Notes: generated by a model not told the origin, from the letters alone. DNA of 64,000 nt from a bacterium (GCA_024231905.1 JAAEQC010000041.1:62001-126000); one strand, 5' to 3'; counted from the stretch's first letter, positions 17,775-26,136 are shown. Program-made: numbers and translations.

Positions 17775-17881
17775 CTTGGCTTCCTCCCGGCCTGTTACAC
17801 GGCGGTCTCCCGCCTTCCGTTGTCAGACCCCCTAGATATGCCGATTTCGCAGCTTCGCAAATGTTTTTTCAAAGGCTGCCG

Positions 17882-18421
17882 CTACGCCTTGTTCTTGAAG
17901 GGTAGGAAGGTCATGAAGTCGGCGTGGTGGACCACGTAGGCCTCGGCCGTCCGCTTGACCATGTCGCCCTCGCCAGCGTGGGCGGAGATGATGTGGCAGA
18001 CCTCGGGCGGCACGCCCGCTTCCATGGCCAGTCCCACGCCGCTGAACGGATGCCGCACGTATTTGCCCATCTCACTCTTGCAACTCGCGCCGTCCTTGAT
18101 GTCGTACTCCAGAAGCTTGCCCACGTCGGCGAGGATGGCGCCGGCGATGGTCACGTCCAGGTCCACCGGCAGGTCGTTGCCGAAAAACTCGTTCATCTTG
18201 ATGGCCGACTCCTTGGCCACGTGCACGACGCAGCGCTTGTGGGCCATGAAGCTCACCTTCAGATCGGGTACCAGGAGGGTGAAGGGGATCGTGTTCAGAT
18301 CGTCGGCCGTGAGCGGACTGCGCTCCAGGGCCAGTTCCCAGGTCTTGGCCGTGGCGGCCCGCAGACCTTCGTCTTCGATCCAGTCCAGCTCGGGCCAGAG
18401 GTCGTGCACTTCCTTCGTCAT
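17882..18421 (-). CDS. HD-superfamily protein (HD doublet altered to AD)
   Basis: 179 residues with the spacing of an HD phosphohydrolase: His61/His67 in HKRCVVHV, then AILADVGKLLEY where the usual HD pair reads Ala98-Asp99. After that come RHPFSGVGLAM (His124), ISAHAGEGD (His148) and VVHHADF (His165/166, Asp168). Loss of one metal ligand could weaken catalysis, but the remaining His/Asp set is intact and this variant may be typical of its subfamily. Likely nucleotide or phosphoester hydrolase or sensor; substrate unknown. Confidence 0.65.
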   Translation of the reverse strand: MTKEVHDLWPELDWIEDEGLRAATAKTWELALERSPLTADDLNTIPFTLLVPDLKVSFMAHKRCVVHVAKESAIKMNEFFGNDLPVDLDVTIAGAILADVGKLLEYDIKDGASCKSEMGKYVRHPFSGVGLAMEAGVPPEVCHIISAHAGEGDMVKRTAEAYVVHHADFMTFLPFKNKA

Positions 18422-18876
18422 GGTCTCGTCTCCTTGCGGCTACCGGTCCGTGTGCGGGGCTCGCGACCCCCGGTCCGACAATGTGGTAAGCCGAAGCGGG
18501 CGCCACAAGTCCCGGTGCTTCCACGTCGTGGTCGACGATTCCCCAGGCCCCGCGCAAGTCACTGTCGAAACGTTATCTATGAGGATCGTTCTCATTGTCG
18601 AGGCATCGAAAAGACAACTGCAAAGTGCATGGTCGGTCAGTCGATTTCGCCGGGCCGCATCCCGTACGGGGAATCATGAGGAGCCGGCCCCGGAACGGCT
18701 CCCGATACCCGATGGAGCGGACTCTCATGGCTGACAAGAGGTTCCGGCCACCGTGATCCGCGGCGGCACGTCGGGCATCCCGATTGCAATTCCGTGGCGG
18801 GGATGGGAGTCAACAGGGCGCGACCGACTTGGCGCCCGCCATCGGCCCCGACAGGGCGAACCGAAAGCCGGGAGAG
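18422..18876. other. 455-bp region without a supported gene
   Basis: Lies between divergent genes and so should hold both promoters. I see a hairpin GGAGCCG/CGGCTCC at 18680-18702 and no convincing open frame with a ribosome site. A short stretch near 18851-18870 recalls the 5' part of a c-di-GMP-I aptamer but lacks the rest. Confidence 0.4.
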
Positions 18877-19239
18877 ATGAACACTACGAAACTCCAGCAT
18901 CTTGCCGCGACGGTCGTCGCGATCACCATTCTGGCCGCCGTGACCGCGCCGGCCCAGGCCCAGACCGTCGACCTTTCCTTCCAGTGGACCGCGCCAGCCT
19001 CCGGTTCCACCGTGCAACACTACGTGGTCCAGCACCAGGTGGACGGCGGAGCCTGGACCGATGTAGGCACCGTCACGACCAATCAGTTCACGCTCGCGGC
19101 CATCGAGGGCTCTGCCCATTCCATCCGCGTGGCCGGGGTGGATTCCCAGGACCGCCAGGGTGTGTGGTCCGAGGCCAGCGCACCCTACACGCCGGATCCC
19201 GGGGCGCCGGGCCAGCCGGGTAGACCGATCATCTTCTAG
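18877..19239 (+). CDS. small secreted fibronectin type III domain protein
   Basis: 120 residues from ATG at 18877 with GGGAGAG just upstream. Signal peptide TVVAITILAAVTAPAQAQ. A single FN3-like beta-sandwich follows: VDLSFQWTAPASGSTVQHYV, VDGGAWTDVGTV, AIEGSAHSIRVAGVDSQDRQ, GVWSEASAPYTP. Ends in a Pro/Gly tail. Extracytoplasmic binding or adhesion module; no catalytic residues. Confidence 0.7.
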   Translation: MNTTKLQHLAATVVAITILAAVTAPAQAQTVDLSFQWTAPASGSTVQHYVVQHQVDGGAWTDVGTVTTNQFTLAAIEGSAHSIRVAGVDSQDRQGVWSEASAPYTPDPGAPGQPGRPIIF

Positions 19240-19274
19240 AACCTGCCGTTTCCCCTCCGCAAACGACGGCAGGA

Positions 19275-19302
19275 CATCGCCGGCCCCTCGGGGCCGGCGA
19301 TG
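19275..19302 (+). terminator. terminator hairpin after the FN3 gene
   Basis: Perfect 12-bp arms CATCGCCGGCCC/GGGCCGGCGATG with CTCG loop, followed by CTCGTTTCC. Between convergent genes. Confidence 0.65.
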
Positions 19303-19326
19303 CTCGTTTCCGTCTGTCCAGGAGTG

Positions 19327-20007
19327 CTAGAGGCTCATGACCCAACCGGCGCGAACGACTACGGCGTCCCAGACGTAGTCCGGGCTCTCGTCCGACTCGA
19401 AAAAGCGCCGGGTGGAGAAGCGGCTGTAGCGGTAGACGGCGCTCAACTCAAACTGGTCCAAGCGCACGCCGAGCCGGGCGTTCAGGCCCAGGGAATTCAC
19501 GGACAGGTCGACCGCCTCGGTGAACTCCTTCCGCCAGCCGTGCAGGCGGTTGCGGTCCAGGCCCGCCCCCACGGCCGCGAACGGCCGCCAGAAACTGCCG
19601 GGCTCGCCCAGGGCGTACCGGGCCTCGAGTCCGAAGGAATACACCGACGTCTTGCCCGCGGCGGCGACCAGCTCCGACTTGGTTTCCGACTCCTCGAGGT
19701 AGAAGCCGTCGAAATCGTCGTAGTCGGTGAAGTGGAAGGACGGGGACACCGAGAAACGGTCCCCCAGGTGGAGACGCCAGCGGAAGCCCAGTTCGAAGCC
19801 GTTGCCGGCGCCGAAACCGAGTTCTGAGGTGTCGAAATCGTCGGTCAGGTCGCCGGTGGGCATGGCGAGACCGATTTCCAGGACCACGTCGCTGCCCGGC
19901 CGCGAAGATTGCCCGTCGGGCAGGGGCTCGATCGGGTCCGAAGACGGTGACTGGGCCGAAGCCGATACGGCCATGGCCACCAGGCCGAGAATCACGAGTG
20001 CGCGCAT
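19327..20007 (-). CDS. outer-membrane beta-barrel protein
   Basis: 226 residues from ATG at 20007. Signal peptide MRALVILGLVAMAVSASAQ, then an acidic linker and amphipathic strands such as FELGFRWRLHLGDRFSVSPSFHF and YSFGLEARYALG. It finishes VVRAGWVMSL. This pattern fits an OmpA/OprF-type or Opa-like eight-stranded barrel. Function unknown. Confidence 0.65.
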   Translation of the reverse strand: MRALVILGLVAMAVSASAQSPSSDPIEPLPDGQSSRPGSDVVLEIGLAMPTGDLTDDFDTSELGFGAGNGFELGFRWRLHLGDRFSVSPSFHFTDYDDFDGFYLEESETKSELVAAAGKTSVYSFGLEARYALGEPGSFWRPFAAVGAGLDRNRLHGWRKEFTEAVDLSVNSLGLNARLGVRLDQFELSAVYRYSRFSTRRFFESDESPDYVWDAVVVRAGWVMSL

Positions 20008-20150
20008 GGGGATGAGGACCACCTTCCGCCCGGGGTCGCGGGATGCAATGCCGCCGCGGTCGATTCGTTCCGGACCATTGTACAATCTTCTCCGGCGCGA
20101 ACCAAGAAAGCTTGGGTGCGAATCGACCCGTCACCTATCTTGACCGGACC

Positions 20151-21071
20151 ATGAGCACCACCGCCACCTCGCCCGCCCGCGTCCGCACCGCCCTGCTGGT
20201 CGTCCAATTCCTGTTCGGCGTGAACTACCTGGTCTCCAAGGGCATCGTCACGGCCCTGGACCCGGCGGCCTGGGCGGTGATTCGCTCCACGAGCGCCCTG
20301 GCCATCCTGGCGGTGGTCGCCCTGATCGGCCGGCGCCGCCTGCCCCCGCTGCGGGACGTGGCCCTGCTGGCGGTGGCCGGCATCTTCGGCGTTACCCTGA
20401 ACCAGGGGCTCTTCCTGGAGGGCCTGGCGCGCACCACCGTGAGCCGGTCGGCATTGATCTGCGCCCAGATCCCCACCTTCGTGCTGCTGTTCTCCCTGGT
20501 GGCACGCCAGGAACGCCTGACCGTGCGCAAGACCCTGGGCTTCCTGGCCGGCCTCGGGGGCGTGGCCGTGCTGCTGGAAGCCGACCGCTTCAGCCTGGAC
20601 GCCCGCTGGCTCGCCGGCGATCTCTTGACCCTGGCCAACGCCGCCAGCTACGCCCTTTTCGTGGTCATCGGACGCAAAGTCATGGCCCGCAACGATCCCC
20701 TGGCCGCCACCACGGTGGTGTTCTTCTTCGGCGCCCTGGGGCTGGCGGCCTACGGCGGTCCGGCGGTGATGGACGTGGCGCCGGGCGACCTCGATGGACG
20801 CCTCCTGGCCGCCATGGCCTTCGCCGTGCTGGGCGCCACCGTCGCCACCTATTTCCTGAACATGTGGGCGATCAAGCGCGCCACCGCCACCCGCGTGGCC
20901 CTGTTCATATTCCTGCAACCGGTGGTGGCGTCGCTGCTGGGCGTGGTCTTCCGGGACGAGCAGGTGACGCCGCGCTTCGTCGTGGCCACCCTGCTGGTCT
21001 TCGCAGCGCTGGCCCTGCGGGACGGACCAAACGAGAAACCGCTTGCGGAATCGACCGGAAAACGGCCATGA
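20151..21071 (+). CDS. EamA/DMT-family transporter
   Basis: 306 residues. Ten predicted membrane helices arranged as two EamA repeats: the first starts FLFGVNYLVSKGIVTALDP, the second SYALFVVIGRKVMA. Typical of drug/metabolite exporters of amino acids or nucleotides. ATG at 20151 is chosen because upstream sequence is not membrane-like. A strong terminator follows only 220 bp after the stop (21292-21327), leaving a long structured 3' region. Confidence 0.88.
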   Translation: MSTTATSPARVRTALLVVQFLFGVNYLVSKGIVTALDPAAWAVIRSTSALAILAVVALIGRRRLPPLRDVALLAVAGIFGVTLNQGLFLEGLARTTVSRSALICAQIPTFVLLFSLVARQERLTVRKTLGFLAGLGGVAVLLEADRFSLDARWLAGDLLTLANAASYALFVVIGRKVMARNDPLAATTVVFFFGALGLAAYGGPAVMDVAPGDLDGRLLAAMAFAVLGATVATYFLNMWAIKRATATRVALFIFLQPVVASLLGVVFRDEQVTPRFVVATLLVFAALALRDGPNEKPLAESTGKRP

Positions 21072-21180
21072 TGGCCGCGTGGGTTAGTCAATTCATCATG
21101 GATGTGAGTTAGCGGCAGCGGAGGCCCACCGAGCGTTTCCCGGCGGCATCGAGTCCGGTGACAATGGCAGCGCAAACCAT

Positions 21181-21250
21181 GCCGGACACCGGCGAGGTGA
21201 AACGGACCAACGACTCGCGATCGAAAGATCGGGTCCGGATCATCCGAACC
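21181..21250 (+). other. candidate structured RNA segment
   Basis: Consecutive stem-loops on the + strand: GCCGG-ACA-CCGGC (21181-21193), and an outer stem CGGACC/GGTCCG (21203-21208 with 21232-21237) enclosing CGATC-GAAA-GATCG, a perfect GNRA-tetraloop hairpin at 21218-21231. A strong terminator follows. It could be a structured 3' UTR of the EamA gene or a separate small RNA; no known RNA family recognised. Confidence 0.4.
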
Positions 21251-21291
21251 AGGCCGTGCGAGGGAAGTGACGTTCGGGACAAGCGGAGCGA

Positions 21292-21327
21292 AGGCGGAGC
21301 CCCTCGGGGCTCCGCCTCCTTTTTTTA
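21292..21327 (+). terminator. strong Rho-independent terminator
   Basis: Stem AGGCGGAGCCC/GGGCTCCGCCT with CTCG loop, followed by CC and a run of T. It acts on the + strand, 220 bp after the EamA transporter stop, just before the convergent lipoprotein gene. Confidence 0.88.
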
Positions 21328-21347
21328 CCACAGGTCGTTCCGTCGGC

Positions 21348-22019
21348 TCAGATGGGCACGACGGCGTCGGTCACGGCGCCGGTATCCAGATTCACGTCGT
21401 ACATGGCCATGCCCACCACGGCGCGGGCAATGTTCGAGCCGTCGAAGGTCACGCTGGCAGTGGGACCGTCGTCGGGCACGATATTCACCGTACCGGCCGC
21501 CGGGTAGCTCCCGCCGTCGATGATCAGGCCATCCACGGTGAAGGTGGTCGTGCGGTCACCCGAGGTCATGCTGCCGCCGCTGCCGGCCAGGATGGTCACC
21601 GTGTCCGGGGTGCGGGTGATGGATCCGGTGACGTCCAGATCGAAGGCCGCCTGGCCGCCGTACTCCAGGACATTGACCACCACCGGCGAACCGGCATCCG
21701 TGTAGAGGTGGGCCCAGGCTGCAACGCCGGCCTCGGCCGGATTGCCGTCCGGTCCATCCCGGAAATCGATGTGGACGGTGCCATTGACGTCGTCACCACT
21801 GATGGTGATGTCCTCGACCGCCTTGAACGGATCGAGGATGTAGGGACCGACCTGGGTCATGGCCAGGGAGATGGCCACGGCCGTGCCCGCGGAACCTTCG
21901 GCCGTGACGGCGGGGATGTCTTCGTTGGGAGTCACCGAATCGCTCGAGCAACCGGTGACGCAGGCCGCCAGAGCCAGGGCCAGCAGGCCGAGCCAAGCGT
22001 TGTTCTTGAGTGTCTTCAT
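21348..22019 (-). CDS. secreted lipoprotein, hypothetical
   Basis: 223 residues with lipoprotein signal (Cys20 or Cys24 in LALAACVTGCSSD). The mature part is beta-rich, acidic and Gly/Thr-rich, with internal similarity of strands (DITISGDDVNGTVHIDF, GSITRTPDTVTILAGSGG). No catalytic motif. It sits 37 bp downstream of the outer-membrane protein gene on the same strand and is probably co-transcribed with it. Confidence 0.6.
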   Translation of the reverse strand: MKTLKNNAWLGLLALALAACVTGCSSDSVTPNEDIPAVTAEGSAGTAVAISLAMTQVGPYILDPFKAVEDITISGDDVNGTVHIDFRDGPDGNPAEAGVAAWAHLYTDAGSPVVVNVLEYGGQAAFDLDVTGSITRTPDTVTILAGSGGSMTSGDRTTTFTVDGLIIDGGSYPAAGTVNIVPDDGPTASVTFDGSNIARAVVGMAMYDVNLDTGAVTDAVVPI

Positions 22020-22056
22020 GTCACGTTCCTTTCGTCGCGTCGGACGCCCATTCGGC

Positions 22057-22992
22057 CTAGAAGCCGAACATGAGGCCGGCCGAGTAGGTGGTCAGCTTGC
22101 CGTGACCCATTTCCAGGTTGAGTTTCATCAGGATGTCGAGAGTCACGCCCAAGGTCAGCCGGTTGTCCTGGACGCCTTCGGTGGTGAACGCGATTGTCGT
22201 GCCCGACGTCTCCTCCGTGTAGGAGATGTCCATTTCCGACGATTCGAGGGCATAACCGCCATAGGCTGTGAAGGCGGGGAAGTCCTTGCTCACCACCAGG
22301 TGGTACGACGAGCCCGTGGACTCGAGTAGGGTGCCCACTTCCAACTTCTGGCTGAAGAATCCCACCATGACGTTCACGGGCAGGGTCTGCAGGACGCCGT
22401 TGGCGTTCCACTGGAGGCCGTAGCCCATGTAGCTGGTCTTGCCGTAGTCCCCGAGCTCCATCTCCGGGAACCAGCGCACCACGGCCTTGAAGCCGGCGAT
22501 GCCGCCCGCATAGAACTCGGGCGTCACCAGGGGCACGAAACGCGTGTCCAGCAGGCCGGTGATGGTGGGCTGGTTGATGACCTCCATGCCCCCCACGTAG
22601 CCCTGGAGACGGCCGGGGGTGTCTGCGTTGCCGAAGATTGTCGGGCCGGACAGGACCACGTCGCCGGTGATGCCGGCCAAGGCAGGATCGAAATCCCCGA
22701 GGTCGACGTTGCGGATGACCTTCCGGAAAGTCTGGTCATCCTCGTTCAGGTGGGTCCCCATGACCTTGACCCCGACCCCGAAGGTCAGGCCGTTCCAGGG
22801 AATGTGGGCGGTGCTGTAGAGGTTGGCGTTCTGGTTCGCCCCGAAGCCGTGGAGGAACGGGGCCGTGTAGCCCGTGGCGTATTCCTCGCCCACCTGAACG
22901 AGGAGCTCCTCCAGATCCTGGGCGACGGCGCCTCCCGCCACGACCAGGACCGGCAACGAAACCAGTAGAACCGACAGGAATCGAAGTCTCAT
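22057..22992 (-). CDS. DUF6588-like outer-membrane protein
   Basis: 311 residues. Signal peptide FLSVLLVSLPVLVVAGGAVAQ. The segment YATGYTAPFLHGFGANQNAN and following lines resemble the DUF6588 family of FCB-group bacteria (two-part barrel with GFGAxxN near the start). The C-terminus TTYSAGLMFGF ends in Phe, as outer-membrane barrels do. It shares an intergenic region with the divergent HAD-like gene, with inverted ATTAGGTAT sites. Family call from memory of the pattern. Confidence 0.6.
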   Translation of the reverse strand: MRLRFLSVLLVSLPVLVVAGGAVAQDLEELLVQVGEEYATGYTAPFLHGFGANQNANLYSTAHIPWNGLTFGVGVKVMGTHLNEDDQTFRKVIRNVDLGDFDPALAGITGDVVLSGPTIFGNADTPGRLQGYVGGMEVINQPTITGLLDTRFVPLVTPEFYAGGIAGFKAVVRWFPEMELGDYGKTSYMGYGLQWNANGVLQTLPVNVMVGFFSQKLEVGTLLESTGSSYHLVVSKDFPAFTAYGGYALESSEMDISYTEETSGTTIAFTTEGVQDNRLTLGVTLDILMKLNLEMGHGKLTTYSAGLMFGF

Positions 22993-23012
22993 GGGACCAT
23001 CTCCCTCCGTAG

Positions 23013-23097
23013 TTGGACCGATTGGACAAATTAGGTATTATTTGCCGCGGTACCGGCGATCCATCGCATCCCCATCTCCGGAGAGATTATACCTAAT
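23013..23097. promoter_or_regulatory. divergent promoter region with inverted ATTAGGTAT sites
   Basis: Perfect 9-bp arms ATTAGGTAT at 23030-23038 and ATACCTAAT at 23089-23097. On the + strand TTGGAC (23013-23018), a 17-bp spacer and TATTAT (23036-23041) make a fair sigma70 promoter for the HAD-like gene. On the minus strand the other arm runs into TATAAT, a -10 candidate for the DUF6588-like gene. The promoters would face each other. Confidence 0.5.
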
Positions 23098-23164
23098 CCG
23101 GAGGGCGATTGTGGGGTTCATCATTCCTTTTTTTTGGGCCGGACGCAACAGGAAAGCCAAGTTC

Positions 23165-23809
23165 ATGCCGCACAACGACTCCGCACCGTCATCGTCCGCC
23201 ACGGGCCGCGACGTGCTGCTTTGGGACCTGGCTGGAACCCTTCTGCCCTGGGACGAGACCACCGGCCGACCGGGCGTCCTGCCCGGTTGTGACGAGTATC
23301 TCCCGGAACTGTGTCGCGAATTCCGGCAGTACGTCACCACGGGCGATAGTTGCGGCGGGGCGCGGCAACTCCTGGCCGGTTTCGAGATCCTCGAGTACTT
23401 CGAGGACGTGTACGGCGACCTCATGGGACCGGTGGGCAAGCCCTACGGCGCCATCCTCCAGGCCGTGGGTGGCGACCCGGCCCGCAGCCTGGCCGTGGGC
23501 GACCGTCTCAAGTCCGACGTGGCCGCCGATACCCCGGACGTGGTGACGGTCCTCATCAACCAGGACGGACGCACCCACAACTGCGCCATGGTCGCCTTCC
23601 TGGTCCACCTGCTGCGCCGCAAGAACGCCTTCTTCCCCGCCGCCTTCGACACCCTGATGGCGGGCGCGGACCCGGATCCGGACGTCCTGGGCGAGGCCCA
23701 GGGGGGTGAGATCACCGCCGCCGGACGCCGCAGCGACGGATTGAGCTACCGCCTGTGGCGCTTCGAGCATACTTTGCTCGACGAGCCGCGCCGCGTCGTC
23801 GTCATCTAG
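23165..23809 (+). CDS. HAD-superfamily hydrolase-like protein
   Basis: 214 residues. HAD motif I is LLWDLAGTLLP (nucleophile Asp present, second Asp replaced by Ala as in phosphonatase-type DxAGT). Motif II is VTTGDS, a Lys follows in GPVGKPYG, and motif IV is AVGDRLKSDVAAD. This is a cytoplasmic phosphohydrolase-type fold, but with the general acid/base changed a phosphatase role is uncertain. ATG at 23165 fits the domain start. Followed after 15 bp by the asparaginase-like gene. Confidence 0.7.
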   Translation: MPHNDSAPSSSATGRDVLLWDLAGTLLPWDETTGRPGVLPGCDEYLPELCREFRQYVTTGDSCGGARQLLAGFEILEYFEDVYGDLMGPVGKPYGAILQAVGGDPARSLAVGDRLKSDVAADTPDVVTVLINQDGRTHNCAMVAFLVHLLRRKNAFFPAAFDTLMAGADPDPDVLGEAQGGEITAAGRRSDGLSYRLWRFEHTLLDEPRRVVVI

Positions 23810-23824
23810 CCGGGAGTCCCGATC

Positions 23825-24319
23825 ATGAACGAAACCATCCGTATCTTCATCACCGGCGGCACTTTCGACAAGGAATACGACGAGCGCACGGGCCGACTCT
23901 TCTTCAAGGACTCGCATCTGCGACAGATGCTCGAATCCGGGCGTTGCCTGGCCGAGGTCGAGATCCGCACCCTCATGATGATCGACAGCCTGGACATGGA
24001 CGACGACGACCGGGCCGTGATCCTCTCCCAGTGCCGCAAGTGCCCCAGCGAGCGCATCGTCGTCACCCACGGCACCGACACCATGGAGCACACGGCCCGC
24101 CTGCTGGGCGAGGCCATCACCGACAAGACGGTGATCCTCACGGGCGCCATGATCCCGTTTGCCTTCGGATCCAGCGACGGACTGTTCAACCTGGGTAGCG
24201 CCCTGGCCTTCGCCCAGAGTCTGCCCCACGGGGTGTACGTGGCCATGAACGGCCGTTGCTTCCGGTGGGACAACGTGCGCAAAAATAGGGACCGGGGCGT
24301 CTTCGAAGAGCTCGACTGA
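23825..24319 (+). CDS. short asparaginase-like protein (N-terminal domain only)
   Basis: 164 residues against about 330 in L-asparaginases. The N-terminal domain is intact: TGGTFDKEYDE holds the first nucleophile Thr, VVTHGTDTMEHTA the second Thr-Asp pair, and VILTGAMIPF the next strand. The C-terminal domain is absent and the frame closes normally, so this looks like a stand-alone family member rather than a broken gene. Likely amidohydrolase-like fold; real activity unknown. Ribosome site weak. Confidence 0.75.
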   Translation: MNETIRIFITGGTFDKEYDERTGRLFFKDSHLRQMLESGRCLAEVEIRTLMMIDSLDMDDDDRAVILSQCRKCPSERIVVTHGTDTMEHTARLLGEAITDKTVILTGAMIPFAFGSSDGLFNLGSALAFAQSLPHGVYVAMNGRCFRWDNVRKNRDRGVFEELD

Positions 24320-24338
24320 GGCATCTTTCCGAATTTTT

Positions 24339-24368
24339 TGAATCCGAAGGCACCCCGACGGGATGATA
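24339..24368 (+). promoter_or_regulatory. ECF-type promoter candidate, copy 1 (upstream of the radical SAM gene)
   Basis: TGAATCC (24339-24345), a 16-bp spacer counted from GAATCC, and GATGATA (24362-24368). The same two boxes, spacing and much of the spacer recur at 26070-26099 before the sigma factor gene. About 70 bp separates the -10 box from the radical SAM start. Confidence 0.65.
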
Positions 24369-24436
24369 TGCGGGACAGCACCGTGTCCGGAATGCCGCTG
24401 TGCGTCCGGCCCTGACCCCGCACCCGAAAGGATACC

Positions 24437-25939
24437 GTGACGACCTCCGCCGACCCCGGCCGGCCCTGCGCCTGTCACGTCTTCCAGATCGAAAGCCGCT
24501 CCTTCGCCTACGACTTGGGCCAGAATGGAGTCTATGAGGTCGACCCCCTGCTGGGCGCCCTGATCAATGCCCAGGGGAACACGCGGCAGATGGCCCTGCT
24601 GTGCCGGAACCACGGTGACGAGGCCTATGCGCGAGCCATGCGGGAGCTGGAGACAGTCCGCTCCGAGGAGGGCGCCTTCCGCACCGAGTGGCCGGCCATC
24701 GAGACCGGCGCCACCCCGGTGGACCAGCCGGCGAACACCCGCCATCTCACCCTCAGCGTCACCGAACAGTGCAACCTCCGCTGCCGCTACTGTCCCTACA
24801 CCACGGATCTGAGCGGTGACCGACCCCACCGCGACCTGCACATGTCCCTGGAAACCGTCCGCGCGGCCCTGGGGTTGCTGGATCGGCCGGGTCCGGACGA
24901 CACGCCGGCCACCGTGTCCTTCTACGGCGGCGAGCCCCTGCTGAGATTCGATCTGATCCGCCAGGCGGTAGCCGAGATCCGCGCCCTGGGCGACCCTCAG
25001 CCGCGCCTGGTCATCGACACCAACGGGGTGCTCATCGACGACGCCGTGGCCGATTTCGTCGTGGTCGAGGGCATCGAGTTGCAGATCAGCCTCGACGGTC
25101 CACCGGACATCCACGACCGATACCGGGTCGACGCGGCCGGGCGCGCCTCCCACGCAGCGGTGGTGGCGGGAGTGGAGCGCATCCTCGCCCGCGACCCCGA
25201 CGCCACCAAGCGCATGGTCTTCGCCTCCAGCCTGGCCCCGCCCTTCGACCTCATGCGGGTCGTCGAGTACTTCGCCGACTTCCCGCCCTACCGCACCCAC
25301 GGAGTGGGACCGGAGGCCATGGCCCGCATCCGCTTCGCCGACCTGCCGGGCGGGGACGACGCCTGGCCCGGTAACTCGGGCGCCGTGATCCGCAGCCGGG
25401 AGCGGGAGTTGCAGACGGCGGCCGCGGCCTACGTGGACTCTTGCCGGCAGGGAAAGCGCGTCGAGGCACCCTGGCCCCTGCTCCAGATCTTCGACGCGGA
25501 GCTGATCCGCTACCACCACCGGGCCCGCGGACCGCTGGACGATCCCTGGACACCCGGTGGATGCTGCAAACCCGGCGACCGCAAGATCTTCGTACGTGCC
25601 GACGGCGTACTCCAGCCCTGCGAACGGGTGGATGCCGCCTTCTCACTCGGCACGACGGACACGGGACCGGACCCAGCGGTCGTCACCCGCATGAAGCAGG
25701 AGTTCCTGGCCGCCGTGGCCCCCCGCTGTGCCGAATGCTGGGCCGTCCGGCTGTGCGACCTGTGCTTCATCCCCATGGCCAGCACCTGGACCGCCGACTC
25801 CTCCCATCCGGGCCAGGTGCCGGAATCGGCCTGTGAGGGAGCCCGCCGCCGGGCCGCCCATACCCTCCGTCTGCACACGACCTTGGCCGTGGCCGGGGAC
25901 GGCGCCCTGGATTTCCTGGATGATTCAAGAATAATCTGA
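24437..25939 (+). CDS. radical SAM/SPASM peptide-maturase-like enzyme
   Basis: 500 residues, GTG start with AAAGGA 6-7 bp upstream. The N-terminal about 90 residues (HVFQIESRSFAYDLGQNGVY) resemble the leader-binding domain of Cys-rich-peptide maturases. The radical SAM core has CNLRCRYC (Cys112, 116, 119), SFYGGEPLLRFDLI and LQISLDGPPDIHD. From about residue 375 a SPASM-type region carries CCKPGDRKIFVRADG, QPCERV, CAECWAVRLCDLC and a final Cys, enough for auxiliary Fe-S clusters. The layout is that of SCIFF/CcpM-type enzymes that make thioether links in ribosomal peptides. Its substrate may be the small peptide at 27445-27597. Probably under control of the adjacent ECF sigma factor. Confidence 0.85.
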   Translation: MTTSADPGRPCACHVFQIESRSFAYDLGQNGVYEVDPLLGALINAQGNTRQMALLCRNHGDEAYARAMRELETVRSEEGAFRTEWPAIETGATPVDQPANTRHLTLSVTEQCNLRCRYCPYTTDLSGDRPHRDLHMSLETVRAALGLLDRPGPDDTPATVSFYGGEPLLRFDLIRQAVAEIRALGDPQPRLVIDTNGVLIDDAVADFVVVEGIELQISLDGPPDIHDRYRVDAAGRASHAAVVAGVERILARDPDATKRMVFASSLAPPFDLMRVVEYFADFPPYRTHGVGPEAMARIRFADLPGGDDAWPGNSGAVIRSRERELQTAAAAYVDSCRQGKRVEAPWPLLQIFDAELIRYHHRARGPLDDPWTPGGCCKPGDRKIFVRADGVLQPCERVDAAFSLGTTDTGPDPAVVTRMKQEFLAAVAPRCAECWAVRLCDLCFIPMASTWTADSSHPGQVPESACEGARRRAAHTLRLHTTLAVAGDGALDFLDDSRII

Positions 25940-26069
25940 GAACTACGCGCCTTGCTCCGTATGGAGGCGTTTGGTAGCATCTCCATGCATCGCAATCATT
26001 TCTCGACCGTATTGCCGCTTTTGCATGTCCGAATTGTGGGGTTTAGCGGCAGCCAGAGGTCCAGATATC

Positions 26070-26099
26070 TGAATCCGAAGGTGCCCGTTCGGGATGATA
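26070..26099 (+). promoter_or_regulatory. ECF-type promoter candidate, copy 2 (upstream of the sigma factor gene)
   Basis: TGAATCC (26070-26076) and GATGATA (26093-26099) with the same 16-bp spacing as copy 1. The shared part runs TGAATCCGAAGG...CGGGATGATA. It lies about 37 bp from the sigma factor start, so autoregulation is likely. Confidence 0.68.
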
Positions 26100-26136
26100 C
26101 ATAGGGATTCACAGAACAGACGCGACGGGGCGGTCC

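Noticed and set aside
18851-18876. Resemblance to the 5' part of a c-di-GMP-I riboswitch (AGGGCGAACCGAAAG) before the FN3 gene
   Set aside because: The conserved second half (GACGCAAAGCC and tetraloop receptor) is missing and the match ends at the start codon.
23189-25519. 776-codon minus-strand frame over the HAD, asparaginase and radical SAM genes
   Set aside because: Crosses three well-supported genes and has no domain of its own.
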